Positions 8,311-16,250 of a DNA stretch of 64,000 nucleotides are shown here, piece by piece. This DNA comes from Algoriphagus lacus. GTDB lineage: Bacteria; Bacteroidota; Bacteroidia; Cytophagales; Cyclobacteriaceae. Where the stretch lies: NCBI RefSeq assembly GCF_003583985.1, contig NZ_QXML01000002.1:248001-312000 (forward strand). Direction: 5' to 3'. The notes beneath the pieces were generated by a model. It worked only from the letters and a program-made list of their open reading frames with translations, did not search any database and was not told the DNA's origin. Every line of letters starts with the position of its first letter. Within the stretch, counting starts at the first letter, position 1. The translations under genes were made by a program, and so were the position numbers.

Positions 8311-8541
8311 TCATCCTTTTTTAGCCGTATAGCGGGTTTTCAACTCCCGAAGAATATCCTCCAATCCGTTGAGCCGGATTTCATAGAGCGTGCTCAGCCA
8401 CATGCCCAGCTTGCCTTCGGGAAATCCCTTTCCATGGAGCCACACCAAGTAGTGCTCGGGAATATCGCAGAGTAATTTCCCCTTGTATTTGCCAAAAGGC
8501 ATGGTCTTGGTGACCAGATCGATGAGGATTTCCGGGTTCAT
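8311..8541 (-). CDS. DUF3820 family protein
   Basis: 76 aa, matching the DUF3820 pattern: MPFGKYKGKLLCDIPEHYL (residues 14-32), then a WLHGKGFPEGKLG segment. The family is named after a quorum-sensing-regulated virulence-associated protein, but the biochemical role is unknown. The FGKYKG opening resembles short motifs in exonuclease-associated proteins, so a nucleic-acid link has been proposed for relatives. The gene converges on the serine hydrolase (27 nt between stops) and is alone on its strand. Confidence 0.8.
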   Translation of the reverse strand: MNPEILIDLVTKTMPFGKYKGKLLCDIPEHYLVWLHGKGFPEGKLGMWLSTLYEIRLNGLEDILRELKTRYTAKKG

Positions 8542-8713
8542 GGCGTAAAAGTAGCGGTTTTGTCTCCGTTTTTGGCTGTTTTGCGGCTTCTCGGGAAGCA
8601 GTAGTCGAGGGTTAATTTTTGGTTAAGGATCTGGAGATATCAAACAGTGGAAGGAATGAATCTTTTTAGGGGTCTGTTGGTTTTTCCTTCAATCAAAAAG
8701 AAAGGAATACACG

Positions 8714-9739
8714 ATGGAAATCGGAATTGACAGTTTTGCGGCTTTTGTGACGGATGCTCAGGGAAATCCAGAGGGTACCGCTCAGGATGCCATGCGGGAG
8801 TTGCTTGAGCGGATCAAATTGGCGGATGAAAAAGGCTTGGATGTCTTTGCCATTGGCGAGCATCACCGCAAGGAGTTTTTGGATTCGGCAACCTCTGTGA
8901 TTTTGGCCGCAGCAGCCGGGATGACCAAACGCATTAGACTCAGCAGTGCCGTGACCGTACTTAGTGCCGCTGATCCGGTGCGGGTGTTTCAGCAGTTTGC
9001 GACACTCGACTTGGTTTCTCAAGGCCGTGCCGAACTGGTGGTGGGTAGAGGTTCTTTTACTGAGGCTTTTCCGCTATTTGGGCTCAATCTCCAGGATTAC
9101 GATAAGCTTTTTGCCGAAAAGCTTGGCCTTCTGCTCCAAATCCGTGAACAGGAAGTAGTGACTTGGTCGGGTAAATTCCGACCTGCTTTGCAGAGTCAAC
9201 CCATCTACCCACGTCCGGTTCAGGAAAAGCTGCCGATTTGGTTGGGTGTGGGAGGTACTCCGGGTTCTTTTGCCCGTGCAGGTTCGCTCGGATTGCCATT
9301 GATGGTAGCCGTGATCGGTGGAGAAACGCATCGATTCCGACCTTTGGTGGATTTGTATCGGGAGGCTGGAGACAAGGCTGGCTTTGCTCAGGACGAACTC
9401 AAAGTAGGACTCCACTCGCTGGGATATGTGGCTCAAACCCACGAATCAGCCGTTGAGAATTACTATCCGGGCTATGCCCAAACTTTCACCAGAATCGGAA
9501 AAGAGCGAGGTTGGCCACCGGTGACCCGTGGACATTTCGAAGCACAAAACTCCAAATGGGGCGCCTACCTCGTCGGGGATTCTGATGAAGTGGCCGAGAA
9601 AATACTTCGCCACAGCGAATCGCTCGGAGGGATTGATCGCTTCACATTCCAGATGGATAATGCCGGACTGAGTCATCAACAACTCAGCGAGTCCATCGCA
9701 CTCATCGGCGAGGAAGTGATTCCGAAACTGAAAAAATGA
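8714..9739 (+). CDS. LLM-class (luciferase-like) flavin-dependent oxidoreductase
   Basis: 341 aa TIM-barrel protein of the bacterial luciferase-like family. Recognisable parts are the GLDVFAIGEHHRKEF segment (about 51-65), SAVTVLSAADPVRVFQQFATLDLVSQGRAELVVGRG (typical strand 4-5 region with FMN/F420 phosphate contacts), and PIWLGVGGTPGS. It has no signal peptide. Such enzymes use reduced FMN (or F420) and oxygen to oxidise small organics such as alkanesulfonates, alkanals or nitrilotriacetate. The substrate is unknown. It lies alone between a divergent DUF3820 gene and an inverted-repeat-rich gap. Confidence 0.9.
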   Translation: MEIGIDSFAAFVTDAQGNPEGTAQDAMRELLERIKLADEKGLDVFAIGEHHRKEFLDSATSVILAAAAGMTKRIRLSSAVTVLSAADPVRVFQQFATLDLVSQGRAELVVGRGSFTEAFPLFGLNLQDYDKLFAEKLGLLLQIREQEVVTWSGKFRPALQSQPIYPRPVQEKLPIWLGVGGTPGSFARAGSLGLPLMVAVIGGETHRFRPLVDLYREAGDKAGFAQDELKVGLHSLGYVAQTHESAVENYYPGYAQTFTRIGKERGWPPVTRGHFEAQNSKWGAYLVGDSDEVAEKILRHSESLGGIDRFTFQMDNAGLSHQQLSESIALIGEEVIPKLKK

Positions 9740-9754
9740 TCAATGATCAATTAC

Positions 9755-9827
9755 CAATGTTCAATGAGCAATTTTCAAGGTTCAGGATTGGAATTCCTTG
9801 AACATTGAGTTTGATCATTGAACATTG
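9755..9827. repeat. Long intergenic inverted repeat
   Basis: CAATGTTCAATGA (9755-9767) and its exact reverse complement (9815-9827) form a 13-bp outer stem. Inside it, TTCAAGG (9774-9780) pairs with CCTTGAA (9797-9803). The block starts 16 nt after the monooxygenase stop and continues the AT-rich motif ATCAATGATCAAT from 9740. There is no T-tract, so it is not a standard terminator; it may stabilise an mRNA end or be a dispersed repeat. Confidence 0.6.
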
Positions 9828-9864
9828 ATTTTGAGATCCTAATTCCCTTTTTGCAAAAGCTTAA

Positions 9865-10359
9865 ATGATGAATTTTGCCAAGCCATCCTATTTTCTTTTC
9901 CTGGCATTCTTCCTGATTTCCACTTTACACCCTCTCGAAGGTTTAGCTCAAAGTAAGACTGGACTTCTTTTAGTCACCAAGGTCTCGGATGGAGATACGT
10001 TTTGGGTGACTTATCCATCAGGAAAAGAGGAGAAAATTCGCCTGATCGGGATAAATACCCCGGAATCCAGAAAGACAGGACGAACAGAGGTGGAGTATTT
10101 TGGCAAAGAGGCGAGTGAGTATGCCAAACGGCTACTATTGAATAAGCGGGTGAGACTGGAGTTTGACGTGCAGAAATACGATCGATATAAAAGGACTCTG
10201 GCCTATGCCTACCTCGAATCCGGCCAAATGATCAATTCGTTATTGGTTAAGGAAGGATACGCCACTGTCGCTACCTATCCTCCTAATGTCCGTTATCAGG
10301 AGCTTTTCCAGAAACTAGAGCGCGAAGCCAGAAGTGCCAGAAGGGGGCTATGGCGATAA
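9865..10359 (+). CDS. Secreted thermonuclease (SNase-like)
   Basis: 164 aa. The signal peptide (about residues 1-28, LEGLAQ) precedes a staphylococcal-nuclease OB-fold. Active-site equivalents are visible: Ca-binding region VSDGDTFWV (Asp42, Asp44), Arg59 in EKIRLIGINTPE, Glu67, and Arg110 in YDRYKRTLAY (equivalents of S. aureus Arg35, Glu43, Arg87). It should cleave DNA and RNA outside the cytoplasm, for nutrient scavenging or biofilm DNA turnover. The length is normal for the family plus a signal. It starts with two consecutive ATG codons at 9865. Confidence 0.9.
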   Translation: MMNFAKPSYFLFLAFFLISTLHPLEGLAQSKTGLLLVTKVSDGDTFWVTYPSGKEEKIRLIGINTPESRKTGRTEVEYFGKEASEYAKRLLLNKRVRLEFDVQKYDRYKRTLAYAYLESGQMINSLLVKEGYATVATYPPNVRYQELFQKLEREARSARRGLWR

Positions 10360-10566
10360 GCCTTATGCGGTTTTGAAATTTTATTTTTCCGGGACGGGCA
10401 ATAGTCTTTGAGGGAGCAGACCAAGGCACTTGACATGGACCACGGCTTGGCTTGACCAACCATTTTTTTGAGACATTCCATGTCCGAAAATCAAAAAGTC
10501 TGCCTTCGTTTGTCTTTCTATTTTCTCCCGAATTGGGTTGATTGTAATCCCTTTTGTCAAACCAGG

Positions 10567-11655
10567 ATGGATATGGATTTCTATCTCAATCAAGTTCTAC
10601 ACGCTTTTGCCTCCATGGATGCCCGCTTATTGGGTGAGTTGCTCGACCCGGATCAAACCTATCAGGAGGTAGCACAACCCGTTTTTGTAAAAAAAATGGA
10701 GGAGATTTTCGAGGAGTTTAGAAAGGATGGTGATGAATACATCGAAGTGGAAACGGGCAATTGTTGCGAGTTAAACTGCAATCCTGATCTCATCCGGACG
10801 GCCTATCGCTTTGTGGGAAACAAGACCCGCAATTATCTCGATTTTCGGTTTATCCTCGAGCCGACAGCCGATCTCAAGGATCACTGCATCAAGGATATTT
10901 TTGAATGTAGTTTTTTACGATGTCATCAGCGAAGGGATTGGTATGGGATTCAGGTGAGCTTATGGATCTGCGATGATGAAAAGCCTGGGTTTTACCTCAG
11001 CCCCGATGAGGTAATTTATACCGAAATAGCCTTGAAGGCTGAACAGGAAATACTGGAAGGCAGGGATTGCTTTGATTTGGATGAGGTGCAGCTTTGGTTG
11101 GATAAGTATCGGTCCACTTTTGATTTTATCTCCCACACGCATTCAGAGAACCCGGGTAGAATTTTGAGGTGGAATTCATTTCTATATTTTTTTGAAGGAT
11201 TTGAAAATTATATCTCGTTTTTTCGAAAATGGCAAAATTCGCTGGTGGTGGAGGCTTGGAGAAAAGATCTTGACCTGCCGGAGGAAGTTTTGATGGAGGT
11301 CATTATGGATGGGGAAAAAATTATCATTGAGGAGGGTCACGAGTATGTCTATTACCTTTTGGATGAAAAGGACGGCTACCGGATACCTTATCACCTGAAA
11401 CCAATAACAGGAAAAGGAGCCGATACATTTTCTGGTACTTGGGCATGGTTTAGATCCAGGCAGGAGCCCTTGGTGAAGAAGTATTACGCCCTGACCGAAT
11501 GTGAAACCACTCAATATTTGGAAAGCTGGGAAGTAGCGGATCCGGAAAGTAGATTAAAGTCACTCACTTTTCATTGGGAGATAAGGGAAATGGCCAAAAA
11601 TCGCGGAGCAGAAATTCCTTTTGGATTGGGTATGGGTTCTCAAAATCACCTATAG
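10567..11655 (+). CDS. Hypothetical Cys-rich protein of unknown family
   Basis: 363 aa from ATG 10567 (MDMDFYLNQV). An in-frame ATG at 10468 would add 33 residues of untypical composition, so I prefer the later start. It has no signal peptide or membrane segment. The N-terminal third carries a cysteine/histidine cluster: NCCELNC around residues 60-66, then Cys and His residues in DHCIKDIFECSFLRCHQRRDW. This could bind a metal, but I recognise no domain. The remainder is acidic and Trp/Tyr-rich. It may be co-transcribed with the PH-like gene 96 nt downstream. The function is unknown. Confidence 0.65.
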   Translation: MDMDFYLNQVLHAFASMDARLLGELLDPDQTYQEVAQPVFVKKMEEIFEEFRKDGDEYIEVETGNCCELNCNPDLIRTAYRFVGNKTRNYLDFRFILEPTADLKDHCIKDIFECSFLRCHQRRDWYGIQVSLWICDDEKPGFYLSPDEVIYTEIALKAEQEILEGRDCFDLDEVQLWLDKYRSTFDFISHTHSENPGRILRWNSFLYFFEGFENYISFFRKWQNSLVVEAWRKDLDLPEEVLMEVIMDGEKIIIEEGHEYVYYLLDEKDGYRIPYHLKPITGKGADTFSGTWAWFRSRQEPLVKKYYALTECETTQYLESWEVADPESRLKSLTFHWEIREMAKNRGAEIPFGLGMGSQNHL

Positions 11656-11751
11656 ATCAACCGGAATTCTTTGGTTGAAAATACCCTTTACTGGGTATTT
11701 AATTCTCCCGGGAAAATCACTACTTGTATTTCAAACTTTAATAGACAAATC

Positions 11752-12132
11752 ATGGGACTATTTTCAGCATTACTGGGTAACGCCGGTGCAGTCAGTCAAG
11801 AGGAATTGGTAAAAAAATACGGGCAATTGCTCACCGAAGGCGAGGAAGTGGAATTGGGGTTCAAATTGATTCGGGACACTTTTATTTTCACCAACAAGCG
11901 CATGATTTTGGTGGACGTGCAGGGACTAACAGGTAGCAAGACCGAATACAAATCGGTGACCTATAAAAGCATCACCCGATTCAGCATCGAAACGGCTGGG
12001 ACATTCGATCTTGATGCGGAGCTTAAAATCTGGATTTCAAGCGAGGTCGAACCCAGCATCCGTAAGCAGTTTAACAAATCAGTTAATGTCTACGAAGTCC
12101 AGAGACTGTTGGCTTTTCATGTATTGAAGTAG
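11752..12132 (+). CDS. PH-like domain protein (bPH type)
   Basis: 126 aa starting at ATG 11752 (MGLFSALLGNAGAVS); the open frame extends 27 codons upstream into sequence that also encodes the end of the previous gene, so this ATG is the better start. The pattern LLTEGEEVELGFKLIRDTFIFTNKRMILVD, then YKSVTYKSITRFSIETAG and ELKIWIS, is typical of bacterial pleckstrin-homology domains related to YvbH. These small cytosolic proteins bind lipids or proteins and have no known catalysis. Single-domain, complete length. Confidence 0.85.
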   Translation: MGLFSALLGNAGAVSQEELVKKYGQLLTEGEEVELGFKLIRDTFIFTNKRMILVDVQGLTGSKTEYKSVTYKSITRFSIETAGTFDLDAELKIWISSEVEPSIRKQFNKSVNVYEVQRLLAFHVLK

Positions 12133-12265
12133 GGCAGGGACAGTTCGTGGGGGAATTTCCCTTCGAATTGCACGTGTCAGGCTGCTGGATTGGTTTATTG
12201 AATATTTTTTTAATCTTCCTTCCAGGCAGTTTAACTTGCCTGCCTATTTAGAAATCTATTGCCCC

Positions 12266-12517
12266 ATGTTTGACGGTCCGGATTACCCCAAATCGCTTGA
12301 TGAATCACTTTTTGAATCTTGGTTTGAAGTGGGCAGGAACAACAGGATTCCTTATGCCTATTTGCTGGTTGTTTGGGATGAAATCGAAGGGAAATACTTT
12401 CCAGTTTATGTTGAAGAGCGGAAAGATATCGAGAGCTATGAGAAATATGGGGAATCTCCAGCCCGACAGCTGTTGGTGGCCGCGTATGATTTGTTTTCGG
12501 AGTCGAGGGTAGGGTAG
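12266..12517 (+). CDS. Small hypothetical protein (83 aa)
   Basis: 83 aa from ATG 12266; the frame can be extended ten codons to a TTG at 12236, but the first ATG is simpler. It is acidic and rich in aromatic residues (FESWFEVGRNNRIPYAYLLV, then IEGKYFPVYVEE), with no signal, membrane segment or recognised domain. A bidirectional terminator follows 38 nt after the stop, supporting a real transcription unit. Unknown function; probably lineage-restricted. Confidence 0.5.
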   Translation: MFDGPDYPKSLDESLFESWFEVGRNNRIPYAYLLVVWDEIEGKYFPVYVEERKDIESYEKYGESPARQLLVAAYDLFSESRVG

Positions 12518-12555
12518 AAAATGATTTGGAGCTGGATAAGAAGGCTCAAATAAAT

Positions 12556-12586
12556 AAAAAAAGCCAAGCATTAGCTTGGCTTTTTT
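12556..12586. terminator. Bidirectional terminator A
   Basis: Nine-bp stem AAGCCAAGC (12561-12569) / GCTTGGCTT (12574-12582), ATTA loop, with an A-run before and a T-run after. It can end the 83-aa gene on the plus strand. On the minus strand it lies directly after a copy of the tRNA-Ser 3' end. Confidence 0.75.
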
Positions 12587-12587
12587 G

Positions 12588-12601
12588 ATGCAGAGGAGGA
12601 G
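12588..12601. repeat. Duplicate of the tRNA-Ser 3' end
   Basis: The 14-bp sequence ATGCAGAGGAGGAG occurs here and again at 12711-12724, where it contains the last bases of tRNA-Ser. Both copies are followed, in the tRNA direction, by an intrinsic terminator within a few nt. The 109 nt between them hold terminator B and no gene. Confidence 0.6.
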
Positions 12602-12681
12602 AGGACTGAGCGTAAAAATCTTTACTGTGGAAAGATTTAGCGTGGGGCCAGAATGCAGGGCAGGCGCGACGACTTTAAATG

Positions 12682-12710
12682 AAAAAAGGCTGAATTTCTT
12701 CAGCCTTTTT
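12682..12710 (-). terminator. Terminator B, end of tRNA-Ser transcript
   Basis: Stem AAGGCTGAA (12686-12694) / TTCAGCCTT (12699-12707) with a TTTC loop; on the minus strand it is followed by six T. It starts 4 nt after the tRNA discriminator base. Confidence 0.8.
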
Positions 12711-12713
12711 ATG

Positions 12714-12798
12714 CAGAGGAGGAGGGATTCGAACCCCCGGTACCTCTCGGTACAACGGTTTTCAAGACCGCCGCGATCGACCACTCTGCCACTCCTCT
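12714..12798 (-). tRNA. tRNA-Ser (anticodon TGA)
   Basis: The minus strand folds as a long-variable-arm tRNA. The acceptor stem is AGAGGAG / CTCCTCT with discriminator G (complement of C12714). The anticodon stem is GCGGT / ACCGT around loop CTTGAAA with anticodon TGA (complement of 12762-12764), reading UCA serine codons. A variable arm with pairing TACC-GAGA-GGTA and a T arm with TTCGAAT are present. CCA is not fully encoded. The 85-nt length is normal for tRNA-Ser. A strong promoter lies upstream and a terminator directly downstream. Confidence 0.95.
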
Positions 12799-12825
12799 GT
12801 GTTGTGATCTCTCTTTTCGAGTGTG

Positions 12826-12856
12826 CAAAAGTATATCCTTTCCTTTTTGTGGACAA
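12826..12856 (-). promoter_or_regulatory. Promoter of tRNA-Ser
   Basis: The minus strand has TTG (complement of 12854-12856), a 20-nt spacer, and TACTTTTG (complement of 12826-12833), matching the Bacteroidota -33/-7 consensus TTG-N19/20-TAnnTTTG. The tRNA 5' end is 27 nt downstream of the -7 box. Confidence 0.75.
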
Positions 12857-12917
12857 GTCCTTTTTACCTTTTTATCCTAAGTCCCTGATTTTTTTCCGGT
12901 TAATTTTTTCGGTTTGT

Positions 12918-12952
12918 CAGCTGCGACTGAATACTGCCTACTGCTGACTGAC
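12918..12952. repeat. Short degenerate intergenic repeat
   Basis: CTGCGACTGA, ACTGCCTACTGC and TGACTGACT-like words are packed in about 35 nt at the end of the DUF885 gene (its stop is at 12938). It resembles low-complexity word repeats scattered between Bacteroidota genes. Confidence 0.35.
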
Positions 12953-14767
12953 TTTCTCCTCTTCAATCCAACGCTTTACCTCTTTTTCCAAAATGTCCAA
13001 AGGCAAAGCTCCACCTCCCAATATTCGGTCATGAAATCTTCGGATATCAAATTTATCCCCAAGTTCAGTTTCGGCCAGTCTTCGAAGCTCCTGGATTTTT
13101 AGCATACCGATTTTATATCCAGTCGCCTGTCCAGGAATCACCATATAGCGGCGCACCTCCGCTTGTATAGCGCCAGGAGCGATGGAAGAATTTTCGGAGA
13201 AATATTTAATAGCATCGGCTTCAGTCCAGCCTTTGGAATGGATGCCGGTATCGGTTACCAGTCGGATCGCTCGCCAGATTTCATTGACCAGTCGGCCAAA
13301 GTCGTAGTAAGGATTCGTATAGCCGCCCATTTCTTTGGCTAGGATTTCAGAATATAGTGCCCAACCTTCTGCATAAGCATTGAAGTTCATTTGGGTTCTG
13401 AACTTAGGTACGGATTCAAGTTCTTGGGCGATGGAAACTTGCATGTGATGCCCGGGATTTCCTTCGTGGTAGGCGACGCCTTCCATGGTGGACTTGGGCA
13501 TGGCGTTCATGTCCAACAGGTGCACGTAATAGGTTCCAGGGCGCGAACCATCGGGAGTGCCTTGATTATAGTGCTGTGGAGCTCCGGCTTGTTCCCGGAA
13601 TGACTCCACCCGCTTCACTACCAAATCTGCCTTCGGAAGTATGCCAAAATACTCCGGTAATTTTTTCTTGATCGAATCAAGGTAGGCGGTGGATTCATCC
13701 AGGTAGCCTTGTCTTCCTTCGTCCGAATTTGGGAAGAAAAACTGTGGATCACTGTTTACAAATTTGAAAAACTCCTTCAAATCACCCTTGAAGCCCACTT
13801 GGTCCTTGATGGCAATCATTTCCTGTTGGATTCGCTTGACTTCATCCAGTCCGATCTGATGGATTTGGTCGGCGGTAAGGTCGGTGGTGGTGGAAGATTT
13901 CAGTTTATGCGCATAGAAGGCATTGCCCATCTCATGTCTGCTGACTCCGGTTGGTTTTTCTTCTAGGTTGGGCAATTCTGACTCCAGCCAGGCGATAAGT
14001 TCCTCATAGGCTGGTTTGAAATTATTGACCAAGGCATCTTTCGCTTGGGTTCGGAATTCTTCCGCCTGTTCCGGAGTGATTTTTCCGTCTTTTTCCAGTT
14101 TTTCAATTTTGGCCAATGCATCCGTCCAAAGCGGAGCGTTAGTTTTGCCATCGGTGAATGGCTGGCCTTGGATCAAGGCATTTGCCTGTTGCATCACGAT
14201 TTCATAGGCAAATTTGGGAGGACGTACTCCGGCCTCTGTTTGCAGTTTTGCCCGCTCCAACAGCTGCTGAATGGCTCTCCCGGATTCCTTGATCCGCGAT
14301 ACCAAAGCAGACATGTCTGATGCTTCATCCACCTTGTGGAAATTGATCAGCATGGTAGGAATCATGGTGTGTACTCCACCCATTTGATTGAAGACGTAAT
14401 TCATTCTTCTGAATTTCACATCTCCTTTTTCCATTTCATACTGATACTCCCACAGGTCAAAGGAGACCTTGGCTTGGGGACTGAGCTGCTCATATGGGAA
14501 TTTTTCCTTCATTTCCTTTACACTCGCTTCCATCCAAGCCAGTTTTTGATCTTCCGCAGCTTCGCTCATGTCATCAATTTGGTCGTAGCGGTCTTTTCTT
14601 CCCTGAGTTGTCAGTTGTAAAGGACTCATTTGGAGGAGTTCCTCGTATTCCGCATCAAACCATGCGTTTATTTCAGCGTCAGGGATGGTTTTGGGAGCAG
14701 GCTCTTTGCAGCTCACCAAAAGAGAGAAGCAGAGAAACAAACTAAAGGGCAAAAGGAATCGCTTCAT
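12938..14767 (-). CDS. DUF885-family lipoprotein, putative metallopeptidase
   Basis: 609 aa with a lipoprotein signal (lipobox LLVSC, Cys20). The rest is the all-helical DUF885 fold. Near residues 431-443 it has YHEGNPGHHMQ, the conserved zinc-peptidase-like motif of this family (His434, Glu435, His440/441), preceded by GTYYVHLLDMNAMPKSTMEG. DUF885 proteins are distantly related to M2/M3/M32-type gluzincins, and some have carboxypeptidase activity. The protein is expected on the periplasmic or outer face of a membrane. The gene lies 81 nt downstream of the BrkB gene on the same strand, possibly as a read-through unit. Confidence 0.88.
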   Translation of the reverse strand: MKRFLLPFSLFLCFSLLVSCKEPAPKTIPDAEINAWFDAEYEELLQMSPLQLTTQGRKDRYDQIDDMSEAAEDQKLAWMEASVKEMKEKFPYEQLSPQAKVSFDLWEYQYEMEKGDVKFRRMNYVFNQMGGVHTMIPTMLINFHKVDEASDMSALVSRIKESGRAIQQLLERAKLQTEAGVRPPKFAYEIVMQQANALIQGQPFTDGKTNAPLWTDALAKIEKLEKDGKITPEQAEEFRTQAKDALVNNFKPAYEELIAWLESELPNLEEKPTGVSRHEMGNAFYAHKLKSSTTTDLTADQIHQIGLDEVKRIQQEMIAIKDQVGFKGDLKEFFKFVNSDPQFFFPNSDEGRQGYLDESTAYLDSIKKKLPEYFGILPKADLVVKRVESFREQAGAPQHYNQGTPDGSRPGTYYVHLLDMNAMPKSTMEGVAYHEGNPGHHMQVSIAQELESVPKFRTQMNFNAYAEGWALYSEILAKEMGGYTNPYYDFGRLVNEIWRAIRLVTDTGIHSKGWTEADAIKYFSENSSIAPGAIQAEVRRYMVIPGQATGYKIGMLKIQELRRLAETELGDKFDIRRFHDRILGGGALPLDILEKEVKRWIEEEKVSQQ

Positions 14768-14848
14768 AGGGTTGGAATTTTGTAAAAGGGTAAGGGCTAA
14801 ATTAAGAATTATAATCCGATCAAAAGTCGGTGTAAAAGTTCCTTTGAA

Positions 14849-15829
14849 TCAGTTTTTTGAGGGATTTCCGGGATGGCTGAGAACCTTGCGGCGGTTTTCA
14901 CGCTCTTTTTGTTTGTCTTCTGCTAGGTCCAAGCTGACATTGACTTCGAAACAGACCAGAATAATCAAAGAAGTGATCCAAAGCCAAAGCATCAAGCCGA
15001 TGAGGGTACCGATAGATCCGTAAAGTTTGTTGTAGCTGGCGAAGTTTTCAAGGTAAAAAATGAACCCATAAAAGGATATCGTGATCAACAAACCGGCCAG
15101 TTGAGCTCCGATCGAAAAAAAGTGCCACTTGTCATGGACTGCTGGAGCAAATCGGAATATGTAAGCCGAAGTGAGATAGAATACGGCCAGCAGGACAAAA
15201 AACTTCAGTGTATTGAACAAAAATACCATGAAGTTGCTGTTGAATACCTGTAGCTCTCCCAGTGCATCAATCATCAAACTGCCGATGATCATGACGGAAC
15301 TCGCCAGAATTACGGTAATAACCAAGGCGAAGACTATACTCACTGCTACCATGTGTGACATGAAGTAACTCCTGTTTTCCTTGGTTCGATACACGGAGTT
15401 AAACGAAGTCATCATAGACAAGACTCCCTGTGTGGATGCAAAAAGGGCAAAGAAAAAACCGAAGGACAGGAGGCTTTGACGGGGTTTGGACACAATGTCC
15501 ATCAGGGTTGTCTCAATGTTTTTATAGATATCCGGCGGCATGATGCTCTGCACGAAGTGGAGGATGTTTTCCGTTGTGACCATTGGGAAAAAGTCCTGCA
15601 AATAGGGAATCAGATTGAGCAAAAAAAGCAAAAGCGGGAAAAGGGCTATCGTGTAGCTAAATGCCATAGACCCTGCCCGCTCATTGATGTCGTCTTTTTT
15701 GAGCTGCTGGATAAAAATCCGGCTGACTTGGTAAAGGTTTTTGTCCGGATGACCAAAATGAATTCTTTTCAAATGTCTTGCCTTTAGATGCAAGCGTATT
15801 CTCCATTTGAAAATTTGTTTTCTGATCAC
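14849..15829 (-). CDS. YihY/BrkB-family membrane protein
   Basis: 326 aa with about six membrane segments and the YihY/BrkB pattern: an N-terminal cytosolic helix region (LYQVSRIFIQQLKKDDINERAGSMAFSYTIALFPLLLFLL), then FGFFFALFASTQGVLSMMTSFNSVY and the late SYNKLYGSIGTLIGLMLWLWITSLIILVCFEVN block. The family was once mislabelled RNase BN; its role is unknown (possibly transport or envelope homeostasis). The start is GTG at 15829; no ATG exists between the upstream in-frame stop and the first membrane segment. It is the last gene of the mltG-thioesterase-BrkB operon (12-nt gap to the thioesterase). Confidence 0.9.
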   Translation of the reverse strand: MIRKQIFKWRIRLHLKARHLKRIHFGHPDKNLYQVSRIFIQQLKKDDINERAGSMAFSYTIALFPLLLFLLNLIPYLQDFFPMVTTENILHFVQSIMPPDIYKNIETTLMDIVSKPRQSLLSFGFFFALFASTQGVLSMMTSFNSVYRTKENRSYFMSHMVAVSIVFALVITVILASSVMIIGSLMIDALGELQVFNSNFMVFLFNTLKFFVLLAVFYLTSAYIFRFAPAVHDKWHFFSIGAQLAGLLITISFYGFIFYLENFASYNKLYGSIGTLIGLMLWLWITSLIILVCFEVNVSLDLAEDKQKERENRRKVLSHPGNPSKN

Positions 15830-15841
15830 GATATCAAAGTT

Positions 15842-16249
15842 TTACACAAAAAAGGGTTTCAATAAATCTAGCAAATTCTTCGGAGGCCGGGTGGGCAAGT
15901 GGCTGTCTTTTTTGAGGAAAGTCAATGTGGTCCATCCTTCGGTGATCAACTCTTGCAGTTCGTTGAAAACCTGATATTCAAATCGGATCCTCGCGCCAGG
16001 GAGATCGGGAATGGTGGTTTTGATGGTGAGTAGCTCGTCGTATTTTCCGGGTTTAAGGTAACGAATGTGACTTTCCAGCACGGGCATCATCACCCCGTTT
16101 TCTTCCATTTCCCGGTAGGAAAAACCCGCCGACCGCATGGCTTCTACCCGGGCCACTTCAAAGTACATTGCATAATTGCCGTAATACACGTACCCCATTT
16201 GGTCAGTTTCTGCATAGCGGACCCGGAGTTGAGTTTCTGATGAAAACAT
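15842..16249 (-). CDS. Acyl-CoA thioesterase, YbgC/4HBT hotdog fold
   Basis: 135 aa, full length for a hotdog thioesterase. The active-site signature is YAETDQMGYVYYGNYAMYFE with catalytic Asp16, followed by the long helix (VARVEAMRSAGFSYREME) and HIRYLKPGKYDE. It hydrolyses acyl-CoA or acyl-ACP thioesters in the cytosol; YbgC homologues associate with Tol-Pal and phospholipid metabolism. It lies 1 nt after the mltG stop codon and 12 nt before BrkB, so all three are co-transcribed envelope-related genes. Confidence 0.9.
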   Translation of the reverse strand: MFSSETQLRVRYAETDQMGYVYYGNYAMYFEVARVEAMRSAGFSYREMEENGVMMPVLESHIRYLKPGKYDELLTIKTTIPDLPGARIRFEYQVFNELQELITEGWTTLTFLKKDSHLPTRPPKNLLDLLKPFFV

Positions 16250-16250
16250 C

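Noticed and set aside
10381..10593. Minus-strand 70-codon frame overlapping the start of the Cys-rich gene
   Set aside because: It ends in the gap before the plus-strand gene and overlaps that gene's first codons antisense. No family recognised and no promoter or terminator seen; the plus-strand gene is the better use of this DNA.
12588..12724. Active prophage or integrative element at tRNA-Ser
   Set aside because: Only 109 nt lie between the two 14-bp copies and no integrase is in the window, so nothing mobile remains here.
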